Shown in pieces: positions 29,651-37,577 of a DNA stretch of 64,000 nucleotides. The notes under the pieces were generated by a model, which was given only the letters and a program-made list of their open reading frames with translations, had not been told where the DNA came from and did not search any database. The DNA is from Pandoraea oxalativorans (lineage in GTDB: Bacteria; Pseudomonadota; Gammaproteobacteria; Burkholderiales; Burkholderiaceae). Location of the stretch: positions 2,294,001-2,358,000 of the forward strand of contig NZ_CP011253.3 of NCBI RefSeq assembly GCF_000972785.3, written 5' to 3'. How positions within the stretch are numbered: the first letter of the stretch is position 1; each line of letters begins with the position of its first letter. The translations under genes were made by a program, and so were the position numbers.

Positions 29651-29755
29651 ATGACGACATTGATTCAATCCCTGCGCCACCGTCCGTTGAGCATGCTGAT
29701 GGGCGCGGCCATCAATATCGGCGGCGCGGCAACGCTGCTTGCCCATTTGCGCTAA
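29651..29755 (+). CDS. Small ORF, 34 aa, hydrophobic, unannotated type
   Basis: A short ORF with strong initiation signals: GGAGG 5 bases before the ATG, and its own promoter-like sequence, lying between the pit terminator and the convergent NlpC/P60 gene. The product begins MTTLIQSLRHRP and continues with a moderately hydrophobic stretch of about 20 residues (LSMLMGAAINIGGAATLLAH) that could form one membrane-spanning helix, with a positively charged N-terminal segment. I do not recognise it. A small inner-membrane protein is the most natural reading. No terminator is visible after it. The remainder of the 29466-29791 gap holds only the pit terminator and this promoter. Confidence 0.5.
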   Translation: MTTLIQSLRHRPLSMLMGAAINIGGAATLLAHLR

Positions 29756-29791
29756 TCCCCCGAGGCGCATATCGCATCGGACTGCCGTGGG

Positions 29792-30646
29792 TTACATCGC
29801 GCTGTTGGCGAAGCGGGCAATCGGATCGTCGTCCTGCGACGGCGACGACGTGAGATTGGCCGTGCTGCTCGGTGATGCGGTTTGGGGGGTGCCGAGCGGT
29901 GAGGGCGTTGCTGCCGTCAATGGACGATTCGGTGGCGGACTGACCGGTGCCGTGGTCGTCGTCGGTGCTGTGGCCGCTGCTGGCGCCGCTGCCACCGTGC
30001 CAGGTGCCGAGCGATTGACGTAGGTCGTATTGCCCGCTGGTGCTTTATTGGCTGCGACGCGTCGTACGCCGTCGATACGCTTGGCCCAGTACGGGATGAA
30101 GATGCTCTCCAGCCGCACCGTGCCGCCCGAATTCGGTGCATGCACGAATTTACCCTGTCCCACGTAGATGCCCACATGCGAGTGAGCGCGTCCCGTGGTG
30201 TTGAAGAAGACGAGGTCGCCCGAGGCGAGATCGTCGCGTTCGAGCACGGTGCCGATGCCGCTCATGTCGGCCGTCGTGCGAGGCAGATTGACGCCTGCCG
30301 CGCGCGCCACCACATAGCGCACGAGACCGCTGCAATCGAATCCGGAGTCGGGGGTGTTGCCGCCGTAACGGTAAGGAATGCCAACGAGGCTCATCGCTTC
30401 GAGCGTGATCTCCTCCTGACCTGCGCTAAGCTCCGGGCCGACCGTGCGATTGCCGAAGTTCGCGTTGCCGCCTTGCCGGACCGTCGGGCCGGACGAACAT
30501 GCAGCGACCAGCAGCGTCAACGCCAGTACCCCCGCCGAGCGCCACGGCACCCACGAAGTCTTGGTGGACGTTGCGGGCTGCGTCGTGTATCGGGCCATCG
30601 GACGAGTCGGAGATCGAGACATGCTCAGAGGGCGCTGGATTCGCAT
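29792..30646 (-). CDS. NlpC/P60 family peptidoglycan endopeptidase, probable lipoprotein
   Basis: Up to 284 residues. A lipoprotein signal ends in LLVAAC (Cys about residue 50 of the longest form). The C40 peptidase domain carries the catalytic Cys in SGFDCSGLVRYV, the His in HSHVGIYVGQG and the third polar residue in FVHAPNSGG; it should cleave stem-peptide bonds in peptidoglycan, as MepS/Spr-like enzymes do. The final 75 residues are Pro/Ala/Thr/Ser-rich and look disordered. The start is uncertain: ATGs at 30646, 30622 and 30598 are all in frame and none has a good ribosome site; the shortest gives the most typical signal peptide. TAAACT ends 6 bases before the 30646 codon, which fits leaderless initiation there. 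Confidence 0.85.
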   Translation of the reverse strand: MRIQRPLSMSRSPTRPMARYTTQPATSTKTSWVPWRSAGVLALTLLVAACSSGPTVRQGGNANFGNRTVGPELSAGQEEITLEAMSLVGIPYRYGGNTPDSGFDCSGLVRYVVARAAGVNLPRTTADMSGIGTVLERDDLASGDLVFFNTTGRAHSHVGIYVGQGKFVHAPNSGGTVRLESIFIPYWAKRIDGVRRVAANKAPAGNTTYVNRSAPGTVAAAPAAATAPTTTTAPVSPPPNRPLTAATPSPLGTPQTASPSSTANLTSSPSQDDDPIARFANSAM

Positions 30647-30802
30647 GCGCCGAGTTTACGACGCTTAGCGCACGAATGCATCGCAAAAGTGCCCAAATCC
30701 GGGCGTTCTGTGGCATCGACGTCACAAATCCGCGGCTCGCCGGGCGATTTTGCCGTCTTGGGCCGATGCGCTATGGGGTGTCGCACGCGGTGTCCCGGTC
30801 AT

Positions 30803-30828
30803 AAAAAAACGGCGCCCGGAGGCGCCGT
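30803..30828 (-). terminator. Rho-independent terminator of the PhoH-like gene
   Basis: On the minus strand ACGGCGCC / GGCGCCGT (8-bp stem, 4-base loop) is followed by seven T. It lies 40 bases past the PhoH-like stop. Confidence 0.92.
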
Positions 30829-30867
30829 CGTGTTGAGCGTCGAAGCGCTCGATGGCATGGGTCGGCG

Positions 30868-32613
30868 TCAGAGAATTTCCGCTGCGTAATCCGCCAGACG
30901 GGAACGTTCGCCGCGCGCGAGCGTGACGTGTCCACTATGCCCCCAGCCCTTGAAGCGATCCACCACATACGTGAGGCCCGAGCTGCCTTCGGTCAGGTAC
31001 GGCGTGTCGATCTGCGCGATGTTGCCCAGACAGATCAGCTTGGTGCCGGGACCGGCGCGCGTGACGAGGGTCTTCATCTGCTTCGGCGTCAGGTTCTGCG
31101 CCTCGTCGATGATGACGAACTTGTTCACGAACGTACGGCCGCGCATGAAGTTCATGCTCTTGACCTTGAGTCGCGAGCGAATCAGTTCCTGCGTGGCCGC
31201 ACGGCCCCATTCGCCAGCGGAGTCGTCGGTCTTTTGCAGCACTTCGAGGTTGTCGTCGAATGCCCCCATCCACGGTTGCATCTTCTCTTCCTCGGTGCCC
31301 GGTAGGAAGCCGATATCTTCACCGACGGGCACGGTCGCGCGCGTGATGATGATCTCGTTGTAACGCTTCTCGTCGAGCGTCTGCGCAAGACCGGCGGCGA
31401 GCGCCAGCAGCGTCTTGCCGGTGCCTGCCTGTCCCAGCAGCGTGATGAAGTCCACTTCCGGATTCATCAGCAGGTTCAGTGCGAAGTTCTGTTCGCGGTT
31501 GCGTGCCGTGATGCCCCACACGTTGTTCTTGTGATGGCCGTAGTCACGCAGCGTTTGCAGCAGCGCCGTCTTGCCGTTGATCTCCCGCACTTGCGCGTAG
31601 AAAGGTGCCTCGCCGTTGTTCGTCTCGAGATAGACGAACTGGTTGATGAGGAAACTCGCGCAAAGCGGTCCGGTGATGCGATAGAACGTGGTGCCGGTCC
31701 GGTTGTCCTGCCAGCTCTCCATGCCCTTGCCGTGCTTCGTCCAGAAGTCCGGCGGCAAAGCCATCACACCCGAGTAGAGCAGATCGCTGTCCTCGAGCAC
31801 CTTGTCGTTAAAGTAATCTTCCGCAGGCAGACCGAGCGCATGCGCCTTGACGCGCATGTTGATGTCCTTCGACACCAGCACGACCTGGCGATCGCGGAAC
31901 TTGTCCTGCAGTGCGCGCACGACACCCAGAATCTGGTTGTCGGCCTTGCCTTGCGGCAGGCCTTCGAGCGGCGGAACGTCGGACAGATCGGTCTGGAAGT
32001 ACAGACGCCCGGTGGCGTCCTTGTTGCCGAGTCGCGAGAGCGGAATGCCTTCGGCCATCGACTTCGTGCCGCTTTCCGCGACCAGCCCGTCGAGCGTGCG
32101 GCTCACCTGACGCGCATTGCGCGCGACTTCCGACATGCCCTTCTTGTGATTGTCGAGCTCTTCCAACGTCATCATCGGGAGATAGACGTCGTGCTCTTCG
32201 AAGCGGAACAGGCTGCTCGGGTCGTGCATGAGCACGTTGGTGTCGAGCACGAACAGTTTCGCCGGTTCCTGATCTTTACCGCGTGTACGTTTCGAACCCT
32301 GGCCCGCCGCCGTCGACTTCACGGCCTTGAGGGACGGGCTGGCGCCGCTGGAGTCTGCCGACGGCGGCGACTGGGGCGAACGTGCAGCGGGCGACGGCTG
32401 TGGTGCAGTCTGCGTCGCCGGAGCGGTTTTGGGGACGACCTTCAACTCAGTCGCGCTGGCGGCTCCCGCGGCACCGGACGTTTCGCCCAGTGCTTGTTGT
32501 TCAGACGAGGGGATCGGTTTCTTGGCCTCCGTGCGCGAAGGTTTGAGGCGAGTGGGGAATTGTTCCGGGGCAAGCAGCGAGCCCGGTTTGGTCGGCGCCG
32601 ATGGCAATGGCAT
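30868..32613 (-). CDS. PIN domain-PhoH family ATPase (PhoH2/YlaK type)
   Basis: A 581-residue two-domain protein. The first 115 residues are low-complexity (Pro, Ser, Ala, Lys). A PIN RNase domain follows (KLFVLDTNVLMHDPSSL, with acidic residues at DTN and later DINMRVKAHALG), then the PhoH RecA-like ATPase with Walker A LLGQAGTGKTLLALA and Walker B FVIIDEAQNLTPKQMK. Family members act as RNA helicase/RNase enzymes. I prefer the ATG at 32613 (GGGA upstream); a TTG five codons earlier is in frame and overlaps the stop of a leader ORF as TTGA. The 320-base upstream gap has a promoter, a terminator-like hairpin and a second dyad, suggesting attenuation. Confidence 0.93.
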   Translation of the reverse strand: MPLPSAPTKPGSLLAPEQFPTRLKPSRTEAKKPIPSSEQQALGETSGAAGAASATELKVVPKTAPATQTAPQPSPAARSPQSPPSADSSGASPSLKAVKSTAAGQGSKRTRGKDQEPAKLFVLDTNVLMHDPSSLFRFEEHDVYLPMMTLEELDNHKKGMSEVARNARQVSRTLDGLVAESGTKSMAEGIPLSRLGNKDATGRLYFQTDLSDVPPLEGLPQGKADNQILGVVRALQDKFRDRQVVLVSKDINMRVKAHALGLPAEDYFNDKVLEDSDLLYSGVMALPPDFWTKHGKGMESWQDNRTGTTFYRITGPLCASFLINQFVYLETNNGEAPFYAQVREINGKTALLQTLRDYGHHKNNVWGITARNREQNFALNLLMNPEVDFITLLGQAGTGKTLLALAAGLAQTLDEKRYNEIIITRATVPVGEDIGFLPGTEEEKMQPWMGAFDDNLEVLQKTDDSAGEWGRAATQELIRSRLKVKSMNFMRGRTFVNKFVIIDEAQNLTPKQMKTLVTRAGPGTKLICLGNIAQIDTPYLTEGSSGLTYVVDRFKGWGHSGHVTLARGERSRLADYAAEIL

Positions 32614-32624
32614 AGATTTCCCGT

Positions 32625-32780
32625 TCAAGAAAACACAACACTACTCGGCCGGGACAAACGGCAATACATCACGTCCCGGCAACAAAAAAGCCGCCTGCCC
32701 GGACGCACCGGAGAGGCGGCTTGGCTGAAGGCGCCGCCGTGGCGACGCCTGCAATAGTCTCGTTCAATGCGCTTGATCAT
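32625..32780 (-). CDS. Candidate 51-codon leader ORF upstream of the PhoH-like gene
   Basis: An ORF starting ATG at 32780 (MIKRIERDYCRRR) and ending TGA at 32625-32627, 12 bases before the PhoH ATG. Its stop overlaps the alternative PhoH TTG codon. It spans the terminator-like hairpin (32684-32722) and a second dyad (32648-32655 with 32673-32680). The TATAGT hexamer ends 8 bases before the ATG, so it could be read from a leaderless message. The product is Arg- and Cys-rich and resembles no protein that I know. It may be a regulatory leader rather than a functional peptide; chance is possible in GC-rich DNA. Confidence 0.3.
   Translation of the reverse strand: MIKRIERDYCRRRHGGAFSQAASPVRPGRRLFCCRDVMYCRLSRPSSVVFS
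32684..32722 (-). terminator. Terminator or attenuator in the leader of the PhoH-like gene
   Basis: On the minus strand AAGCCGCCT (32714-32722) pairs with AGGCGGCTT (32688-32696), 9 bp, followed by TTTTTT; the 17-base loop can fold further. It lies 212 bases after the bcp stop and 70 bases before the PhoH start, so it is either a distant bcp terminator, the end of a small RNA of about 100 bases, or an attenuator. Confidence 0.75.
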
Positions 32781-32788
32781 TACGGCCG

Positions 32789-32817
32789 ACTATAACGTCT
32801 CTTGCCGTGCTTGTATA
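32789..32817 (-). promoter_or_regulatory. Candidate promoter in the bcp/PhoH intergenic region
   Basis: On the minus strand TATACA (32812-32817), 17-base spacer, TATAGT (32789-32794). It would start RNA near 32782, just ahead of the leader ORF and 60 bases before the terminator-like hairpin. Confidence 0.45.
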
Positions 32818-32933
32818 GCGTCGAATGCCCTCACTGGCGGTCGCTATCGGCCCCTGCGCAACACCGGCCCGAATAGCGCTCGCACGCGTGCCCGACGACT
32901 CGCTTTGTGCGCGTGTCGTGCACGCTTGCCGGT

Positions 32934-33395
32934 TCAGATCGCCTGCACGGCGGCCAGCACGTCCGACACGTGATCGGGGACACGCACACCACGCCATTCC
33001 TTGCGCAGAACGCCTTTCTCGTCGATCAGAAACGTGCTGCGTTCGATCCCGAGATGCTCTTTGCCATACAGTTTTTTCAGCTTGATGACACCGAATAATT
33101 GGCAGACCGCTTCGTCGCCATCGGAAATCAGCGGGAAGGGCAGTTCGAGCTTGTTCTTGAAGTTCTCGTGCGAACGCAGACTGTCGCGCGACACGCCGAC
33201 GATCTGTGCACCGGCCGCCTGAAACTGGTCGTAACTGTCGCGGAAGTTCATGCCTTCCGTGGTGCAGCCGGGCGTGTTGTCCTTCGGGTAAAAGTAGATC
33301 ACCACCTTCTGGCCGCGATGGGCCTTGAGCGAAAAATCGCCGCCGGTGGCCGGTGCGGTGAAATCGGGCACGGGAGTGTCGATGGCTACCGTCAC
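32934..33395 (-). CDS. bcp: Thioredoxin-dependent thiol peroxidase (Bcp/PrxQ family)
   Basis: A 153-residue peroxiredoxin that reduces hydroperoxides. The peroxidatic Cys44 is in KDNTPGCTTEGMNF. The resolving Cys found five residues later in E. coli Bcp is absent (Met49), while another Cys98 (DEAVCQLFG) could serve as partner, so the redox cycle may differ from the classic PrxQ type. The block VGVSRDSLRSHENFKNK and the C-terminal STFLIDEKGVLRK are typical. It is followed by a long untranslated region before the PhoH-like gene, and preceded 64 bases upstream by arnD on the same strand. Confidence 0.94.
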   Translation of the reverse strand: MTVAIDTPVPDFTAPATGGDFSLKAHRGQKVVIYFYPKDNTPGCTTEGMNFRDSYDQFQAAGAQIVGVSRDSLRSHENFKNKLELPFPLISDGDEAVCQLFGVIKLKKLYGKEHLGIERSTFLIDEKGVLRKEWRGVRVPDHVSDVLAAVQAI

Positions 33396-33459
33396 TATGG
33401 TCTCCTTGGGTGGCCTCGCAGGGCCGGTTCGGAAAGTCTTTCGAATATGGGGGTGTGGT

Positions 33460-34362
33460 TCAGGCGGCCTGGCCTTCCAGAATCAGGTCGCCGGAGCGGC
33501 CCGGAATCTGGCCCCACACGACCGGATGGGCGGGCAGTGCGGCCAGATCGAGCGTCTCGTAATAGTCGCCCATCGTGACCAGATCGTGGCCCTGCCGACG
33601 CCAACCGGCAAGCAACTGACGGAACAGCGGCGCCAGCTTCTGACCTTCGAGTTCCGCATGTAGCGTGAACACGTGATCTTGCGCCGGATCGCGGGTCAGG
33701 GCAAGCAGATGCTCGGCCACACCGTTGAGGTCGCGGCCATCGACGCCCAGCAGCTCGTCGACCGTCGGCAGGGTGGTGGGCATCTGGACGTGGTTCAGAC
33801 GCACGCCGTCGACGATCGGGTAGTGCGGAGCGTCGCCGCGCCCGTCCGACGAATACTTCATGCCCCAGGCGTCGATCTGACGGAACGCGTGGTTGTTCAT
33901 TTGCCAGCCTGCCGCGCCGTGCGTGAGCGGGGGCGCGCCGAAGATCTGCGCGAAGCGTGCGTGCGCCTGCGCCATCTGGTGCTGCGTCCATGCCGCGTCG
34001 CGCGTGCGCACGTTGTCCTGCCAGTACGTGTGATCCCACGTATGGATACCCGTCTCGTGGCCCGCGCTTTGTACCGTGCGCATGACGTCCGCCGCACGCT
34101 TGCCGATGTCCGGGCCGGGCAGCAGCGTGCCGTACATGAGCGTCTTGAAGCCGTAATGCTCGACCACCGATGTGCGGGAGACTTTCTTCAGAAAGCCGGG
34201 GCGGAAGACGCGCTTGAGCGCCCAGCCCGTGTGATCGGGGCCGAGGCTGAACAGGAACGTCGCCATTGCCCCGTGTTCGGCGAGTGCGGCGAGCAGATTG
34301 GGCACGCCTTCGCGGGTGCCGCGCAGCGTGTCGACGTCGATCTTCAGGACAATCTTGGCCAT
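33460..34362 (-). CDS. arnD: ArnD, 4-deoxy-4-formamido-L-arabinose-phosphoundecaprenol deformylase
   Basis: A 300-residue NodB-like polysaccharide deacetylase that removes the formyl group from undecaprenyl-phosphate-Ara4FN in the Ara4N pathway. Motifs: LKIDVDTLRGTREGVP near the start (metal-binding Asp), GHETGIHTWDHTYWQDN near residue 100 (His ligands), and TLHAELEG near 250. I start at MAKIVLKIDVDT (34362), with AAGGG upstream; codons further up are not family-like. It is split from the rest of the arn cluster by a terminator and has its own promoter directly after it. Confidence 0.93.
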   Translation of the reverse strand: MAKIVLKIDVDTLRGTREGVPNLLAALAEHGAMATFLFSLGPDHTGWALKRVFRPGFLKKVSRTSVVEHYGFKTLMYGTLLPGPDIGKRAADVMRTVQSAGHETGIHTWDHTYWQDNVRTRDAAWTQHQMAQAHARFAQIFGAPPLTHGAAGWQMNNHAFRQIDAWGMKYSSDGRGDAPHYPIVDGVRLNHVQMPTTLPTVDELLGVDGRDLNGVAEHLLALTRDPAQDHVFTLHAELEGQKLAPLFRQLLAGWRRQGHDLVTMGDYYETLDLAALPAHPVVWGQIPGRSGDLILEGQAA

Positions 34363-34428
34363 AGCCACCCTTGCGTAGTACATCGAAGCCATCGCTGCCG
34401 GGAGGCGCGATGTCGCGAATGTCGAATC

Positions 34429-34456
34429 AGATTACCCAGTCAAACGGCTGAGTCAA
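34429..34456 (-). promoter_or_regulatory. arnD promoter overlapping the upstream terminator
   Basis: On the minus strand TTGACT (34451-34456), 16-base spacer, TAATCT (34429-34434). The first two bases of the -35 hexamer are the last T residues of the terminator tract, so ending one unit and starting the next share the same bases. Confidence 0.6.
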
Positions 34457-34489
34457 AAACGCCCGATGCGCCGAAGGCGCACCGGGCGT
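34455..34489 (-). terminator. Rho-independent terminator between arnA (decarboxylase) and arnD
   Basis: A 14-position stem with one mismatch (ACGCCCG and TGCGCC blocks) and a 3-base loop, followed on the minus strand by five T (34455-34459). Confidence 0.88.
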
Positions 34490-34562
34490 GTCGTGCGGTG
34501 TTCCGGTCATGCCGCCATGTCGCGAACGCATCGCACCGGCAGACTGGCACAGGGCACTGGCG

Positions 34563-35612
34563 TTATTCGCCCTCGACCAGACGACGCGCTTCGGCGACGT
34601 GACCGCGATACGCTTCGAAAATCTTGCGCAGGGCGTCTTCCATCGACGTAGTCGGCTTCCAGTCGAGTTCCTGCATCGTGTTCTCGATCTTCGGCACGCG
34701 GTTCTGCACGTCCTGATAGCCGTTGCCGTAGTAGGCGCCCGACGTCGTTTCGACGAGCTGAACCTTCTTGGCCGTCTCGGCGTATTCCGGATACTCGCTT
34801 GCCAGCTTGAGCATCATGTTGGCAAGTTCGCGCACCGAGAAGTTGTTCGTCGGATTGCCGATGTTGTAGATCTTGCCGCTCGCAACATTGTTCTTGTTGT
34901 CGATGATGCGAACCAGAGCGTCGATACCGTCGTCGATGTCGGTAAAGGCGCGCTTCTGGTTGCCGCCGTCGACCAGGCTGATGTTCTCACCACGGGCGAT
35001 GTGGCCGAGGAACTGCGTGACCACGCGCGACGAACCTTCCTTCGGCGTGTAGATCGAGTCGAGGCCGGCGCCGATCCAGTTGAACGGACGGAACAGCGAG
35101 AAGTTCAGGCCTTCCTGCATGCCGTAGCCCCAGATCACACGGTCCATGAGCTGCTTCGAGCAAGCGTAGATCCAGCGCGGCTTGTTGATCGGGCCGTAGA
35201 TCAGCGGCGAGTTTTCCGGATCGAATTCGCCGTCGGTGCACATGCCGTAGACCTCGGAGGTCGACGGGAACACCAGGTGCTTGCCGTACTTCACGGCCGA
35301 GCGCACGATCGGCAGGTTCGCTTCGAAGTCGAGTTCGAACACGCGCAGCGGGGCCTTCACGTAGGTGGCCGGCGTTGCGATGGCGACCAGCGGCAGGATC
35401 ACGTCGCACTTGCGAATGTGGTACTCGACCCATTCCTTGTTGATCGTGATGTCGCCTTCGAAGAAGTGCATGCGCTCGTGGTTGACCAGATCGCCGAGGC
35501 GATCGGTGAGCATATCCATGCCATAAACTTCCCAGTCGGTCGTCTCCAGGATGCGCTTCGACAGATGGTGGCCGATGAACCCGTTGACACCGAGAATCAG
35601 GACTTTTTTCAT
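34563..35612 (-). CDS. arnA: UDP-glucuronic acid oxidative decarboxylase (C-terminal half of ArnA as a separate protein)
   Basis: A 349-residue extended SDR enzyme that converts UDP-glucuronate to UDP-4-keto-arabinose with NAD. Rossmann motif LILGVNGFIGHHLSKR at the N-terminus, the ArnA-type block PSTSEVYGMCTD (catalytic Ser/Thr and Glu region) near 117, the Tyr-Lys pair in WIYACSKQLMDR near 148, and SLFRPFNWIGAGLD near 172. In enterobacteria this domain is fused behind a formyltransferase; here the two are separate genes 8 bases apart. It is the last gene before the terminator at 34455. Confidence 0.94.
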   Translation of the reverse strand: MKKVLILGVNGFIGHHLSKRILETTDWEVYGMDMLTDRLGDLVNHERMHFFEGDITINKEWVEYHIRKCDVILPLVAIATPATYVKAPLRVFELDFEANLPIVRSAVKYGKHLVFPSTSEVYGMCTDGEFDPENSPLIYGPINKPRWIYACSKQLMDRVIWGYGMQEGLNFSLFRPFNWIGAGLDSIYTPKEGSSRVVTQFLGHIARGENISLVDGGNQKRAFTDIDDGIDALVRIIDNKNNVASGKIYNIGNPTNNFSVRELANMMLKLASEYPEYAETAKKVQLVETTSGAYYGNGYQDVQNRVPKIENTMQELDWKPTTSMEDALRKIFEAYRGHVAEARRLVEGE

Positions 35613-35619
35613 ATTACGG

Positions 35620-36546
35620 TCAGTGATTGAGCTGGGAAAACTGTGCCGGCGCGAGAGGCTTGCCGTCCAGCGTTAGTTCATGAATGACGATGGCATTTCC
35701 GTCGCCGCAAATGCCGAGGAGCGCATTATCCACTACTTGCAGTCCGCAGGGCAAACCGGCCGGGGCGGGCGAGTGGGACAGGCGGGCCCGATTGACCGCG
35801 AAACGGCGCTCGCCGACATCGGCAAAGGCCCCCGGATAGGGCGGTGCGACGGCGCGGATCAGGTTGTAGACGCACTGCGCCGATTGCGTCCAGTCGATTC
35901 GGCCGTCTTCGGGCTTGCGACCTCCGAAGTAGCTGCCGGCAGCGAGGTCGTTGGTCAGGCGAGGGGCGGTCCCGGCGATCAGGCCCGGCAGGCAGCGCCA
36001 GAGCGTCTGTTCGGCCGCGACCGTGACCTTCTCGAACACTTCGCCCGCGGTGTCGTCCGGCAGGATTGGCACCGACGTCTGGTCGATGATCGCCCCGGCG
36101 TCCGGCTTGAGCGCCATTTCGTGCAGCGTGGCACCCGTTTCCGTTTCACCTTGCAAAACCGCCCAATTGACGGGCACACGCCCGCGATACTTCGGCAGCA
36201 GCGAGCCGTGCATGTTGAACGCGCCGCGCGGCGCGATATCCAGCACGGCCACCGGGATCATGTGACGGTAGTAGAACGAAAAAATAAAGTCCGGCGCGAT
36301 GGCGCGAATACGCTCGGCGAGCGCGGGATCGGTCGGATCGTCGGGGGTGACGACCGTGATACCGTGCTCGGCGGCGACGCTCGCGACGCTGCCGAACCAG
36401 ATGTTCTCGTTCGGGTTGTCCTGATGCGTGACCACGAGTGCGACGTCGACGCCGCGCGCGAGCAGCACCTGCAGGCAGCGAACGCCGACGTTGTGATACG
36501 CAAAGACAACCGCCTTGGCTGCCGGCGTGACGGGCGTATTGCTCAT
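35620..36546 (-). CDS. arnA: UDP-Ara4N formyltransferase (N-terminal half of ArnA as a separate protein)
   Basis: A 308-residue formyltransferase that uses 10-formyl-tetrahydrofolate to formylate UDP-Ara4N. The Asn-x-His catalytic motif is in GAFNMHGSLLPKYRGRVP near residue 110, and the Asp in LKPDAGAIIDQ near 148; the N-terminal AVVFAYHNVGVRCLQVLL matches ArnA/Fmt. The C-terminal domain (FGGRKPEDGRIDW) is Fmt-like. It overlaps arnC by 4 bases (ATGA) and precedes the decarboxylase gene by 8 bases, so the two halves of the E. coli enzyme remain co-expressed. Confidence 0.93.
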   Translation of the reverse strand: MSNTPVTPAAKAVVFAYHNVGVRCLQVLLARGVDVALVVTHQDNPNENIWFGSVASVAAEHGITVVTPDDPTDPALAERIRAIAPDFIFSFYYRHMIPVAVLDIAPRGAFNMHGSLLPKYRGRVPVNWAVLQGETETGATLHEMALKPDAGAIIDQTSVPILPDDTAGEVFEKVTVAAEQTLWRCLPGLIAGTAPRLTNDLAAGSYFGGRKPEDGRIDWTQSAQCVYNLIRAVAPPYPGAFADVGERRFAVNRARLSHSPAPAGLPCGLQVVDNALLGICGDGNAIVIHELTLDGKPLAPAQFSQLNH

Positions 36547-37577
36547 GACGTGTGCGACCCCAGCTCGGTCGCGCCGGTGCTCAGCGTGGCGCTCTGCGAA
36601 CCCGATTTGTCGCCATGGGCGACGGGGTGGGCATCATGCGACTCGTGCGCCTGCAATACTGCCTGCACCAGATAGCGGGGACGCTGGCGAACCTGTTGAT
36701 AAATACGGCCGATGTACTCGCCGAGCAGCCCCATGCCGAACAGGATCACGCCCAGCAGGCAGAACGTCACGGCGAACAGGGTGAACACGCCCTGAACTTC
36801 CGAGCCGAACAGGAAGCGTCGCGCCATCAGCACGACAAACAGTATCCCCGAGGCCGCCGACAACGTGATACCCACGCCCGAGAGCCATTGCAGCGGTACG
36901 ACCGAGAAGCCGGTAACGAGATCGAAATTCAGACGAATGAGCGAATACAGGGAGTACTTCGACTCTCCGGCAAAGCGTTCTTCGTGGGCGACGTCCACTT
37001 CGGTCGGGTTCTGGGCAAACGTATAAGCCAGCGCCGGAATGAACGTATTGATCTCACGGCACTGATTGACCGTATCGACAATGTGGCGGCTATAGCCACG
37101 CAGCATGCAGCCCTGATCGGTCATGCGAATGCGCGTGATGCGCTCGCGCAGACGGTTCATCGCGCGCGAGGCGTGACGGCGGAACCACGTATCCTGACGG
37201 TTCATGCGCACCGTGCCCACGTAGTCGTGTCCCGCGGCCAGTTGCGCCACGAGCTTGCCGATTTCTTCCGGGGGATTCTGCAAGTCGGCATCGAGCGTGA
37301 CGACCCATTCGCCGCGTGTGTGCTCGAAGCCCGCCAGAATGGCCATGTGCTGGCCGTAGTTGCCGTTGAACAGCACCACGCGCGTCACGTCCGGGCGCGC
37401 GCGATACTGTTCGGCAAGCATGGCCGCCGAACGGTCGCGGCTGCCATCGTTGACGAACACCACTTCGTAGGTCACACCGAGCTTATCGAGCGCCGGGTAA
37501 AGCCGTGCGAAGAGGGCGGCGAGGCCAGCCTCTTCGTTGTAAACCGGGATGACGACAGAGAGTTGTGGTCGATTCAT
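36543..37577 (-). CDS. arnC: ArnC, undecaprenyl-phosphate 4-deoxy-4-formamido-L-arabinose transferase
   Basis: A 344-residue GT2 glycosyltransferase anchored in the inner membrane. N-terminal catalytic domain: LSVVIPVYNEEAGLAALF, VVFVNDGSRDRSAAML, and the metal-binding DXD-like WVVTLDADLQNPPEEI near residue 90. Two C-terminal TM segments (TLSAASGILFVVLMAR, LFAVTFCLLGVILFGMGLLG). It attaches formylated Ara4N to undecaprenyl phosphate. It overlaps arnB upstream and the formyltransferase gene downstream by 4 bases each, indicating tight coupling. Confidence 0.94.
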   Translation of the reverse strand: MNRPQLSVVIPVYNEEAGLAALFARLYPALDKLGVTYEVVFVNDGSRDRSAAMLAEQYRARPDVTRVVLFNGNYGQHMAILAGFEHTRGEWVVTLDADLQNPPEEIGKLVAQLAAGHDYVGTVRMNRQDTWFRRHASRAMNRLRERITRIRMTDQGCMLRGYSRHIVDTVNQCREINTFIPALAYTFAQNPTEVDVAHEERFAGESKYSLYSLIRLNFDLVTGFSVVPLQWLSGVGITLSAASGILFVVLMARRFLFGSEVQGVFTLFAVTFCLLGVILFGMGLLGEYIGRIYQQVRQRPRYLVQAVLQAHESHDAHPVAHGDKSGSQSATLSTGATELGSHTS

